From Candidatus Sericytochromatia bacterium (GTDB taxonomy: Bacteria; Cyanobacteriota; Sericytochromatia; JACMPN01): 8,593 nucleotides of DNA. The notes beneath the pieces were generated by a model that was given only the letters and a program-made list of their open reading frames with translations, was not told the origin of the DNA and searched no databases. Positions 1 to 5,342 of the stretch are shown here, in pieces; the stretch's first letter is position 1, and each line of letters starts with the position of its first letter. The translations under genes were made by a program, and so were the position numbers. The stretch covers positions 1 to 8,593 of the forward strand of contig JACMPN010000569.1 of NCBI GenBank assembly GCA_014377495.1. The letters run 5' to 3'.

Positions 1-1
1 A

Positions 2-661
2 CCGGCCTATGCGTTTGCGTGCCACTATGCCGAGCCCGAATGGTGGTTCGGCCCCACCGGCCCGCAGGCGCCGAGCCGGCTCCAGCGGATGCGCTGGCTG
101 CTGGCCGATCTGGCGGCGACCGGATTCGTCCATGTCGAGTTGGACATCGTCCGTCATCACCTGGATGAGCTGGCGCAGTTGCTGCCGGATCAGGTGGGAG
201 CCGTGCCGGCGGGTCTGGACGAGCTGATGGCGACGGCCCGTGAGCGTTTACAAGCGTCGGCGGGCATTCCGACCTATCTGCCGGCGGACTTCCATACGGC
301 CGAAGCGCTGGTGGGGGACTTGCGGGCAGGCCTGCCGATCAGTGCCCTGCCCCGTCGGCCCCAGGCAGAGCAGGTTGCCTGTTTCGAGGCTTTTCGCCAA
401 TTGGAAGGCTGGAAAGCGGGTACGGCCACGGAGCTGTTGAGCATGCTGGCCGATCAGCCGACCAGTGCCGCGACAATCCTCAATGCCGGCTGGCTCTATC
501 GCAATGAGCTGCGGGCCGTCTGGCTCGACGAGATGGCAACGACCGGCGACGTCGCCGGTGCCTTGCGGCATCAGCGGCAACGCTGTGCGCATTTTGACCA
601 GCTGCTCCAGAAATCCCTCGAAACCGCCACCCTCCACCGCCTGATGCAGGAGCCCTCATGA
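2..661 (+). CDS. Unrecognised protein, C-terminal 219 residues (5' end outside window)
   Basis: The frame is open from base 2 and ends at TGA 659-661, so at least 219 residues are seen and the start lies upstream. I do not recognise the family. The visible part is soluble, with no membrane segment. It opens with an aromatic cluster (PEWWFGPTGPQ) and continues as Leu/Ala-rich amphipathic stretches that look mostly helical, for example around MRWLLADLAATGF and near the end at ALRHQRQRCAHFDQLLQKSL. An internal ATG at base 89 is not needed as a start, because the frame and its composition continue unbroken upstream. The stop overlaps the ATG of dcd (ATGA, 658-661), so the two genes are probably translationally coupled in one operon. 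A link to nucleotide metabolism is possible from this context but nothing in the residues shows it. Confidence 0.7.
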   Translation, partial: PAYAFACHYAEPEWWFGPTGPQAPSRLQRMRWLLADLAATGFVHVELDIVRHHLDELAQLLPDQVGAVPAGLDELMATARERLQASAGIPTYLPADFHTAEALVGDLRAGLPISALPRRPQAEQVACFEAFRQLEGWKAGTATELLSMLADQPTSAATILNAGWLYRNELRAVWLDEMATTGDVAGALRHQRQRCAHFDQLLQKSLETATLHRLMQEPS

Positions 662-1293
662 TTCTCACGGAATGGGAGATCGCCGAGCGGATCATCGCCG
701 GCGACATCGTCGTTACCCCGATTCTCGATCCGAAACAGCAGTTCGGGCCCACGTCCCTGGACATCCGTCTGGGCACGGATTTCCGCCTGGTCGATTCCGC
801 CAACCTGACCCATCTGGATCCTCTGCTGGATCCGGCCGAGCAGCTCGGTCAGGTGTCACGGTACAACCGGCGCATCAAAGTTCCGCCGCTGGAGCCGTTC
901 ATCCTCCATCCCGGCGAGTTCGCCTTGGCGGCAAGTCTCGAGTATGTGCGGGTCGGTCCGACGATCTCGGCCCGTGTCGAAGGGCGCAGCAGCTGGGGGC
1001 GTCTCGGCTTGCTGATCCATGCCACGGCCGGCTTCGTCGACCCGGGCTTTTCGGGTAGCATCACCTTTGAGCTGCACAATGTCGGACCGGTGCCGATCCC
1101 GTTGTATCCCGGGGTGCGCATCGCCCAACTCTGCTTCTTTCCCGGCTCGGAGACGACGATGCCCTACGGTCAAAAGCAGTTCACCAAGTATTCCGGTCGC
1201 ACGGGCGCCCAAGAAAGCATGTACTTCGCCGATCCGGAATACGCGACGATCCGGCGCCGGCGCCAGGCCCGCGAGGCTGCCGGTCCGGGTTAA
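658..1293 (+). CDS. dcd: dCTP deaminase, probably the bifunctional dCTP deaminase/dUTPase type
   Basis: The 211-residue protein belongs to the trimeric dUTPase/Dcd fold family, which deaminates dCTP to dUTP on the route to dTMP. The core motif EGRSSWGRLGLL is at residues 108-119. It supplies Arg110, Ser111 and Arg115, and the general-base glutamate is Glu138 in SITFEL; these match the catalytic residues and numbering known for E. coli Dcd. Residues 121-131 read HATAGFVDPGF. As I recall the families, 'TAG[WF]-D-GF' marks the bifunctional enzymes of Methanocaldococcus and Mycobacterium, which carry dCTP directly to dUMP, whereas E. coli Dcd has TAHRIDPGW. The C-terminal QKQFTKYSGRTGAQES (172-187) matches the nucleotide-closing tail. 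The start ATG overlaps the upstream stop by four bases. A basic tail (RRRRQAREAAG) extends slightly past the usual end. The family is certain; the bifunctional assignment is inferred. Confidence 0.95.
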   Translation: MILTEWEIAERIIAGDIVVTPILDPKQQFGPTSLDIRLGTDFRLVDSANLTHLDPLLDPAEQLGQVSRYNRRIKVPPLEPFILHPGEFALAASLEYVRVGPTISARVEGRSSWGRLGLLIHATAGFVDPGFSGSITFELHNVGPVPIPLYPGVRIAQLCFFPGSETTMPYGQKQFTKYSGRTGAQESMYFADPEYATIRRRRQAREAAGPG

Positions 1294-1309
1294 GACCCCC
1301 AATCGCCAA

Positions 1310-1546
1310 TCAGTTGCGGGCGGGGAAGCCGAAGTCGATCCCGGCCTGGCGGCGTTCGACGTCGGTGATGCGGTTGTCGTGGTTGCGGTCGATCCGCCAG
1401 CTGATGGCGCTCTCGAGCTCAACGCGGTCGCCGCCGCCGTCCCAGTTGCGGTCGGCCTGGCGCAGGAAATCCGTGGCCTGAAAGCTGAGGAACGGGTCAT
1501 TCGTCTCGATGCGGTTGTTGAAGTCCCGGTCCAGCGCCCACATCAC
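1310..1546 (-). CDS. Small protein with three EF-hand calcium-binding loops
   Basis: The 78-residue ORF is convergent to dcd, 16 bp away. Three 12-residue segments fit the EF-hand loop pattern (acidic or Asn at 1, 3 and 5, turn at 6, acid at 12). Loop 1 is residues 6-17 (DRDFNNRIETND), loop 2 is 32-43 (DRNWDGGGDRVE) and loop 3 is 53-64 (DRNHDNRITDVE). Helical linkers between them (PFLSFQATDFLRQA, LESAISWRI) provide the flanking helices. Such regularity is very unlikely in a shadow frame, so this is a real or formerly real gene, probably a calcium-binding protein. No signal peptide is visible. The start is uncertain: GTG 1546 and ATG 1543 both lack a clear Shine-Dalgarno sequence, and either one leaves loop 1 almost without its entering helix. 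The same frame continues upstream beyond a TGA (1562-1564) with helix-like residues EYSRQVMWAL. The gene may therefore be a truncated or stop-interrupted remnant. Confidence 0.7.
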   Translation of the reverse strand: MMWALDRDFNNRIETNDPFLSFQATDFLRQADRNWDGGGDRVELESAISWRIDRNHDNRITDVERRQAGIDFGFPARN

Positions 1547-1561
1547 TTGGCGGCTGTATTC

Positions 1562-1645
1562 TCAGATGGCTGTTTCAGCGGTGTCTAACCGCATGGCCAC
1601 GCCTTGGCTAACGCCGCTTCGACTGAATTGCTTATCGAAGACTTA
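1562..1645 (-). other. Open frame upstream of the EF-hand ORF, cut off from it by an in-frame TGA
   Basis: On the minus strand, the EF-hand frame between TAA 1643-1645 and TGA 1562-1564 is open for 26 codons. It includes ATG 1594-1592, from which it would read MRLDTAETAI, stop, EYSRQVMWAL and then the first EF-hand loop. If the TGA were a sense codon, the protein would gain the entering helix of loop 1. TGA is used as a normal stop elsewhere in this window (base 659 on the plus strand; 4498 and 2122 on the minus strand), so reassignment of the code is unlikely. A nonsense mutation or a sequencing error is more plausible. It could also be a chance short open stretch. Confidence 0.3.
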
Positions 1646-1683
1646 ACCAAAAACTTGTGTGAAAATCGCAAGCCCTTAACCAA
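1642..1683. repeat. Nine-base direct repeat CTTAACCAA, two copies 33 bp apart
   Basis: CTTAACCAA occurs at 1642-1650 and again at 1675-1683, a start-to-start distance of 33 bp or about three helical turns. A related CTAACC lies at 1585-1590. On the minus strand these read as GGTTAAG twice and GGTTAG once, upstream of the EF-hand ORF. The copies sit in a locally AT-richer stretch of the 216 bp gap (1547-1762), which otherwise contains no gene I can support. They could be an operator for the EF-hand gene, but no convincing -35/-10 pair is visible and chance cannot be excluded. Confidence 0.35.
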
Positions 1684-1762
1684 TTGCGTGTGCCTTCGGG
1701 GTGCAAAGATGGACAGGCGGTGAGCGGCACGAGGCCCCATGGCCACCCCATCCCCGGCCGTT

Positions 1763-2125
1763 TTAGCTCATCAGGACTTGAATGGCCATTTCTTGCAGCT
1801 TCTCGGGGTGAAAGGGCTTCTGCAGCACCTCGCGGACGCCCCAGGCCTGGGCGGCCCGGGCTTCGGGCAGGCGGGACTGGGAGGCGCAGAGGATGATTTT
1901 GGCCTCGGGATGGGTATCGAGCAGGTGTTGGGCGGCCTCGGCCCCGCCTCCGCCGATGCTGACATCGATGATCACCAGATCCGGCCCGTGCGTCTCGAAG
2001 GCGGTAAACAGATCCGCCTGGGTGGCCGCTTCACCAACGATGTTCATGGCGAGGGGCTCCAATGTCTTGTGGAAGAGCTGGCGCATGAAACGGGAGCTTT
2101 CGCCCAGCAGGACGCGGTGGGTCAT
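1763..2125 (-). CDS. Stand-alone receiver-domain protein with a degenerate phosphorylation pocket
   Basis: The 120-residue protein is a single CheY-like receiver domain with no output domain. The fold signature is clear: beta-1 RVLLGESS (4-11), beta-3 DLVIIDVS with the likely phospho-acceptor Asp54, beta-4 KIILCAS (76-82), and Lys103 in LQKPF. Three features are unusual. The acidic Mg-binding pair, normally DD, is Gly8-Glu9. The conserved Thr/Ser switch position is Ala81. The 'MPxxxG' stretch after the Asp is replaced by a run of glycines (57-61). Mg-dependent phosphorylation is therefore probably weakened or lost. It may act as a phosphorylation-independent receiver, a phosphate sink, or a partner of the receiver encoded just upstream. 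The ATG overlaps the stop of that gene (2122-2125, ATGA), implying translational coupling. Paralogy through tandem duplication is plausible, since both start with a similar [ED]S-FMR-L motif. Confidence 0.9.
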   Translation of the reverse strand: MTHRVLLGESSRFMRQLFHKTLEPLAMNIVGEAATQADLFTAFETHGPDLVIIDVSIGGGGAEAAQHLLDTHPEAKIILCASQSRLPEARAAQAWGVREVLQKPFHPEKLQEMAIQVLMS

Positions 2126-2496
2126 GCGATTTGGCCGTTCAGCACGTGGCGGATGCGTTGTTGGATGTCTGCGGCCTCAAAAGGCTTGGTGATCAGGTCG
2201 CGGACGCCGAGCTTGAGGGTGGCCATGGCCCGCTCACTGGAGGCGAGGGCGGAGCAGACGATGATGCAGGCGTCCGGATACTCGGCCAGGATGCGCTTGG
2301 CTGCCGTGATGCCGCTGGTGCCGGGCATCGTGATGTCGAGCAGGAGCAGATCGGGCTTGAGGTCGGCATAGCCGGTAATGGCATCGTCACCGTTGTCGGC
2401 CTCGCCGATGACTTCGACGTCCAACGGTGCAAGCACGCGCCGGAGTAGAGTCCGCATGAAAAGCGAATCGTCGGCGATCATCACTCTGGCGGGCAT
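2122..2496 (-). CDS. CheY-like single-domain response regulator
   Basis: The 124-residue receiver domain starts at ATG 2496, chosen because AAGGAGA lies five bases upstream; an in-frame start at 2520 would add eight residues and lacks this site. All conserved receiver residues are present: Asp9-Asp10 in MIADDS, phospho-acceptor Asp54 in LLLDITMPG, Ser82 in CIIVCSA and Lys104 in ITKPF. There is no DNA-binding or enzymatic output domain, so it probably works by protein-protein contact, like CheY or a phosphorelay intermediate. No histidine kinase or chemotaxis gene is in the window, so its partner is unknown. It lies 36 bp downstream of comF on the same strand and overlaps the next receiver gene by four bases. 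Confidence 0.95.
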   Translation of the reverse strand: MPARVMIADDSLFMRTLLRRVLAPLDVEVIGEADNGDDAITGYADLKPDLLLLDITMPGTSGITAAKRILAEYPDACIIVCSALASSERAMATLKLGVRDLITKPFEAADIQQRIRHVLNGQIA

Positions 2497-2532
2497 ACCG
2501 TCTCCTTGTGCTGCCTGCACAGCATAACATAC

Positions 2533-3282
2533 CTATGGTCGCGCCCAAGGCGCCGGAATTGCCCGTGCCGCCACGATGATATGGACCTGGATCGCCCCTG
2601 CCGCCCGCAGCACGGTGGCCGCCGCCTGGGCCGTCGCCCCGGACGTGAAGATGTCGTCGATCAGGCCGATCCGGCGGCCGCTGACGGACCTGGCGGCGGC
2701 AAATGCGTCGGCCAGGTTGGATTGGCGGCTGGCCCGGTCGAGGCGCATCTGGGGCACCGTCGCACGCGTCCGCAGCAGGGCATCCTGCCAGGGCAGTCCC
2801 CGCCGGGCCCCGATGACCTGGGCCAGCAATGTCGCCTGGTTGTATCCCCGTGACCGTTCCCGGTCCGGGTGCAGGGGGACGGGCACCAACAGGTCGACGT
2901 CGGGCAACGCGGCCTGGGCCAGCCGCTCACCGATGGGAAAGGCCAGATCCCAATCCCCGCCGAACTTCAAACGGTGGATGGCCTGGCGCAGGTCCCGCCG
3001 GTAAGCCCCCAGGGCCGTCACGGAATCGAAGAGTGGGGGACGGCGGCGGCATTCCCGGCAATCCCCGCCGTCCAGGCGGGGATTGGCGCAACGGGGACAC
3101 CGGCGGGGGTAGAGGGGGATGACATCGTCGCAATGCCGGCACCAGGGCCCTTGGCCGCGTCGGTGGCACAGGCGGCACGGCGGCGGCCAGAGAGGCAGGA
3201 TGAGCTGGCCCCAGGTAAAGCGACACCAAGCAGGCAAAAGCAAAAAGCGGGGCGCCAACAGGGCGCCCCGCAAGGGTTGCAT
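2533..3282 (-). CDS. comF: ComF-family phosphoribosyltransferase-like protein
   Basis: The reading begins at ATG 3282 (249 residues), although the true start is uncertain. An N-terminal cysteine-rich part carries four CxxC pairs (Cys36/39, 48/51, 62/65, 75/78), presumably binding zinc. The type I phosphoribosyltransferase fold follows, with the ComF signatures PVPLH (134-138) and RGYNQA (145-150) and the PRPP-binding loop LIDDIFTSGAT (207-217). ComF proteins are linked to uptake and processing of transforming DNA in competent bacteria, but in many species their role is unknown, and no other competence gene is visible here. No candidate start has a good Shine-Dalgarno sequence: GTG 3312, ATG 3282, and TTG codons at 3243 and 3237 are all possible. 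The two upstream starts place an intrinsic terminator inside the coding region. ComF proteins usually begin just before the first CxxC, so a later start is credible. Confidence 0.93.
   Translation of the reverse strand: MQPLRGALLAPRFLLLPAWCRFTWGQLILPLWPPPCRLCHRRGQGPWCRHCDDVIPLYPRRCPRCANPRLDGGDCRECRRRPPLFDSVTALGAYRRDLRQAIHRLKFGGDWDLAFPIGERLAQAALPDVDLLVPVPLHPDRERSRGYNQATLLAQVIGARRGLPWQDALLRTRATVPQMRLDRASRQSNLADAFAAARSVSGRRIGLIDDIFTSGATAQAAATVLRAAGAIQVHIIVAARAIPAPWARP
3234..3271 (-). terminator. Rho-independent terminator for the barrel/FecR operon, inside the comF 5' region
   Basis: On the minus strand a perfect 10-bp GC-only stem (3271-3262 with 3256-3247, GCGGGGCGCC arms) closes a five-base loop. 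It is followed directly by TTTTTGCTTTTGCC (3246-3233). This is a textbook intrinsic terminator for leftward transcription, located 16 bp after the stop of the FecR-domain gene. On the plus strand no T-run follows the stem, so it acts leftward only. It overlaps the coding region of comF if comF starts at 3282 or 3312. Confidence 0.85.
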
Positions 3283-3286
3283 GGGT

Positions 3287-4486
3287 TTACTGGATGATGA
3301 TTTCGAGCTCACCGCTGCTCGGGGACCGGTCGACCGGCCGGATCAGCTGATCCACCGTGTTCCGGGTGGGGTCCGGCACGTTGGGGATCGGCGGGGTAGG
3401 CGGTTGGATGGGCGGCACCGGTGGCGTATTCGGGATGTTCGGCCGACCATCGGGCGTCGGCGGGCCGTCCGGCTTGGAGTCAGGGCCGGCCGGACGGTTG
3501 ACCGGAGTCCCCGGCCGGTTATCGGTTCCGTTCGGCGGCGGTGGCGTGTTGAGGTTGCCGCCGTTGTTGTTGCCGCCGTTGTTGGTGGCGGGTTTGCCAT
3601 CCCCGGGTTTGCCGTCAGCGGGTTTGCCGTTCGCACCGTTCGGCTTTTCGTCGGGCTTCTTTTCGTCGGGTTTCTTATCGTTAGATTTGTTGTTGCCATT
3701 ATTGTTGGACGTATTCGACCCGTTGGTGATGCCCACGTTCTGAATCACGCTCGTGTTGTTGGCAATTTCGGCCGGGCTCATTTGCTGGATCTGCAGCGTC
3801 GGCTGCATCGGGTCCGCCACGGCTTTCATGCCGACGGCAAGGTCCTGGCCACCCACATCCTGCGCCAGCATCAGTCCGTCGAGGCCCGTCGAGGCGACCC
3901 AGACACCCTTGGCCGAGCGGTTCAGCATGCTGGTGTCGAACGTCTCGTTCATCTTCTGGACGCGCACGCCGCCTTCGAGCAGGCCGATCGTCGAGACGTT
4001 GGAGTCTGCAGCGATGCGGAAGCTGCCGGCTGAAGCGACCCGCTGGACGGCGCTCTGCTGGGAGCCGTTGCCTTCGTGGAAGACGAACAGGTCTGTCCCG
4101 GTGACGGCCGCGACGGCGGCCGGGGTCTGGATCCGCATGCCGCCGGAGCCCTTGGCGACCTTCATCCACAACCGGCCCGCCCAGAGGCGGAGGCCACGGA
4201 CTTGGGTGTCCTTCAGGCCGAGGGTGGAGTTCGGGCCGAGGCGGGTGATGGTCCCGTCGCCGTATGTCAGCTCGGCCAGCGCCCCCCGGCCGGTGCGCAC
4301 TTCGTCGCCCGTCGCCAGCAGCATGCCGACCCTGGCCGCTTTCCATGTGCCTCTGCCGCCGGGGCGGACCAAGGTCCCGGCGTCCGCCCGGGTCAAACTG
4401 GCCCGCCGTCCATCGGCTGCCGTTACAGTGGGTGCCAGTCCGACGATCAAAAATCCGGACAGAACACCTGCCAACCACCGCCTCAT
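3287..4486 (-). CDS. Exported FecR-domain protein with a long Asn/Lys/Pro-rich C-terminal tail
   Basis: The 399-residue protein starts at ATG 4486, supported by AAGGAGG six bases upstream. Residues 1-23 are a Sec signal peptide (basic start, hydrophobic core LAGVLSGFLIVGL, likely cleavage after VTA). The FecR-type domain covers about 40-200. It includes GDEVRTGRGALAELTYGDG (60-78) and LGPNST (83-88), then GLRLWAGRLWMKV (98-110) and the typical IQTPAAVAAVTGTDLFVF (119-136). Classical FecR is an inner-membrane anti-sigma regulator; this protein has no internal membrane span and is periplasmic or envelope-bound, so it fits the broader FecR-domain family, whose function is mostly unknown. Residues 254-374 are low-complexity: Asn/Gly-rich, then KPDE and GKP-D repeats, then Pro-rich. 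The end is ordered-looking (VDQLIRPVDRSPSSGELEIIIQ without repeats). It starts 11 bp after the beta-barrel gene, so the two are one operon. The disordered tail could span or bind peptidoglycan; that is inference. Confidence 0.9.
   Translation of the reverse strand: MRRWLAGVLSGFLIVGLAPTVTAADGRRASLTRADAGTLVRPGGRGTWKAARVGMLLATGDEVRTGRGALAELTYGDGTITRLGPNSTLGLKDTQVRGLRLWAGRLWMKVAKGSGGMRIQTPAAVAAVTGTDLFVFHEGNGSQQSAVQRVASAGSFRIAADSNVSTIGLLEGGVRVQKMNETFDTSMLNRSAKGVWVASTGLDGLMLAQDVGGQDLAVGMKAVADPMQPTLQIQQMSPAEIANNTSVIQNVGITNGSNTSNNNGNNKSNDKKPDEKKPDEKPNGANGKPADGKPGDGKPATNNGGNNNGGNLNTPPPPNGTDNRPGTPVNRPAGPDSKPDGPPTPDGRPNIPNTPPVPPIQPPTPPIPNVPDPTRNTVDQLIRPVDRSPSSGELEIIIQ
3326..3353. repeat. Two adjacent perfect palindromes at the end of the FecR-domain gene
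   Basis: CCGGTCGACCGG (3326-3337) and GGATCAGCTGATCC (3340-3353) are perfect 12- and 14-base palindromes separated by two bases. They lie within the codons of the C-terminal VDQLIRPVDRS segment. They sit 14 to 41 bp upstream of the earliest possible comF start (GTG 3312). They could be a coding coincidence, a binding site, or an mRNA hairpin pair near the transcript's 3' end. Confidence 0.5.
3353..3727 (-). repeat. Low-complexity tail region with short tandem repeats
   Basis: These codons for residues 254-378 of the FecR-domain protein contain tandem KKPDE/KKPDE (3647-3676) and GKPADGKPGDGKP (3590-3628). At DNA level these are repeats of TTCTTTTCGTCGGG and of GGGTTTGCC in about 15-base units on the plus strand. 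Such repeats can gain or lose units by slippage, so tail length may vary among strains. All unit lengths are multiples of three, keeping the frame. Confidence 0.75.
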
Positions 4487-4497
4487 ACCTGCCTCCT

Positions 4498-5268
4498 TCA
4501 GAAGCCACCGTTAAGCAGCAAGCTCAAATCAACCATGGAGGAGTTCTGCCCATCAACCGATGCAATGTAGGTGTATTCCGCCCGGCCCATCAGGGCCAGG
4601 AAGTTTTGCCAGAGGCCGTAGCGGCCGTTGACCCCGATGGTGTGGCGGCCCTGCTTGACCAGAAAATCGGAGTCTTTCCAGAAAAACCGGTAGCCACCGG
4701 TCAGGGCGAACGCATCGGTGAACGCATGCCGGTAGCCGGCTTGGAAGGTATGGCCGCGGAAAGCGGACGTCGCAACGTCCGTAAACATCCAATCCAAGTG
4801 GTAACCGCCGAAGACACTGCCGGCCGTCGAGACCGGCGTTTGGAGAAGGAAACCACCCATGACGTCACGGTCGAGCCGCCAGACGCCTGTCGCCGTGTCG
4901 CCATGAGATACGATCCCCATGGCCCCGGTATAGACGGTGGCAAAATCGAAAATGGGCTGCATGACCATCGCATTGCCGATGAACATGCTGGTATTGAAAG
5001 TGCCCTGCTGGGCGAAGCGGATCAGGTTGTAGTTGGCCTGACCTAAAACGGTTGTTCTGGTGGGAAAGGTGTAACGGCCCAAGCCACCGACTTTCGTACG
5101 GAACAGGAAGTCCGAAGGCGAGGTGGGGGACAGCAGGATGTTCGAGTTGAAACTCGCCATCTGTTCGGCTTCCAGGCGCCCCACCCAGGGCGACTCGGCA
5201 GCGTATGCCGGGCTCCCTGCGATCAGAACGCCAGCGGCGACCGCTACTGGCCAGACGTTCCGGTGCAT
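4498..5268 (-). CDS. Putative outer-membrane beta-barrel protein, about 256 residues
   Basis: The start is ATG 5268, giving 256 residues; an in-frame open stretch further upstream lacks a signal peptide and is rejected. Residues 1-23 form a Sec signal peptide (MHRN, then hydrophobic VAVAAGVLIAGS, cleavage near AYA|AESP). The mature part is rich in alternating hydrophobic and polar residues with aromatic girdle residues and Gly, for example HTFQAGYRHAFTDAFALTGG (173-192), RHTIGVNGRYGLWQNFLAL (208-226) and SMVDLSLLLNGGF (244-256). It ends in Phe, the classic outer-membrane assembly signal. No specific family is recognised, so porin, adhesin or scaffold cannot be decided. A purine-rich AGGAAAGGGA lies about seven bases or more upstream of the start. 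The stop overlaps the Shine-Dalgarno region of the FecR-domain gene, pointing to co-expression. It is divergent from the DUF1385-like gene. Confidence 0.8.
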   Translation of the reverse strand: MHRNVWPVAVAAGVLIAGSPAYAAESPWVGRLEAEQMASFNSNILLSPTSPSDFLFRTKVGGLGRYTFPTRTTVLGQANYNLIRFAQQGTFNTSMFIGNAMVMQPIFDFATVYTGAMGIVSHGDTATGVWRLDRDVMGGFLLQTPVSTAGSVFGGYHLDWMFTDVATSAFRGHTFQAGYRHAFTDAFALTGGYRFFWKDSDFLVKQGRHTIGVNGRYGLWQNFLALMGRAEYTYIASVDGQNSSMVDLSLLLNGGF

Positions 5269-5342
5269 GCAGTTGTTCCCTTTCCTCGACAGAGCCCAGT
5301 TCTGCCGGTGCGTCGGTGCGTGAGTGTTACGATGGAGTCGCA
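5269..5342. promoter_or_regulatory. Divergent intergenic region with a tandem GGTGCGT repeat
   Basis: This 74-bp gap separates the divergent beta-barrel and DUF1385-like genes and should hold promoter elements for at least one of them. GGTGCGT occurs twice in tandem (5307-5313 and 5315-5321), a possible operator half-site array. GGAG at 5334-5337 is the ribosome binding site of the rightward gene. I see no convincing -35/-10 pair on either strand. Confidence 0.4.

Noticed and set aside
1310..1645. Genetic code with TGA read as an amino acid
   Set aside because: Other genes in the window end at TGA at expected positions (659-661 on the plus strand; 4498-4500 and 2122-2124 on the minus strand), so TGA is a stop here.
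3119..4033. Plus-strand frame opposite the FecR-domain gene with Val/Gly-rich hydrophobic stretches
   Set aside because: The hydrophobic stretches arise from reading the Asn/Pro/Lys repeats in antisense; there is no start context, and the opposite strand has a signal peptide and a FecR domain.
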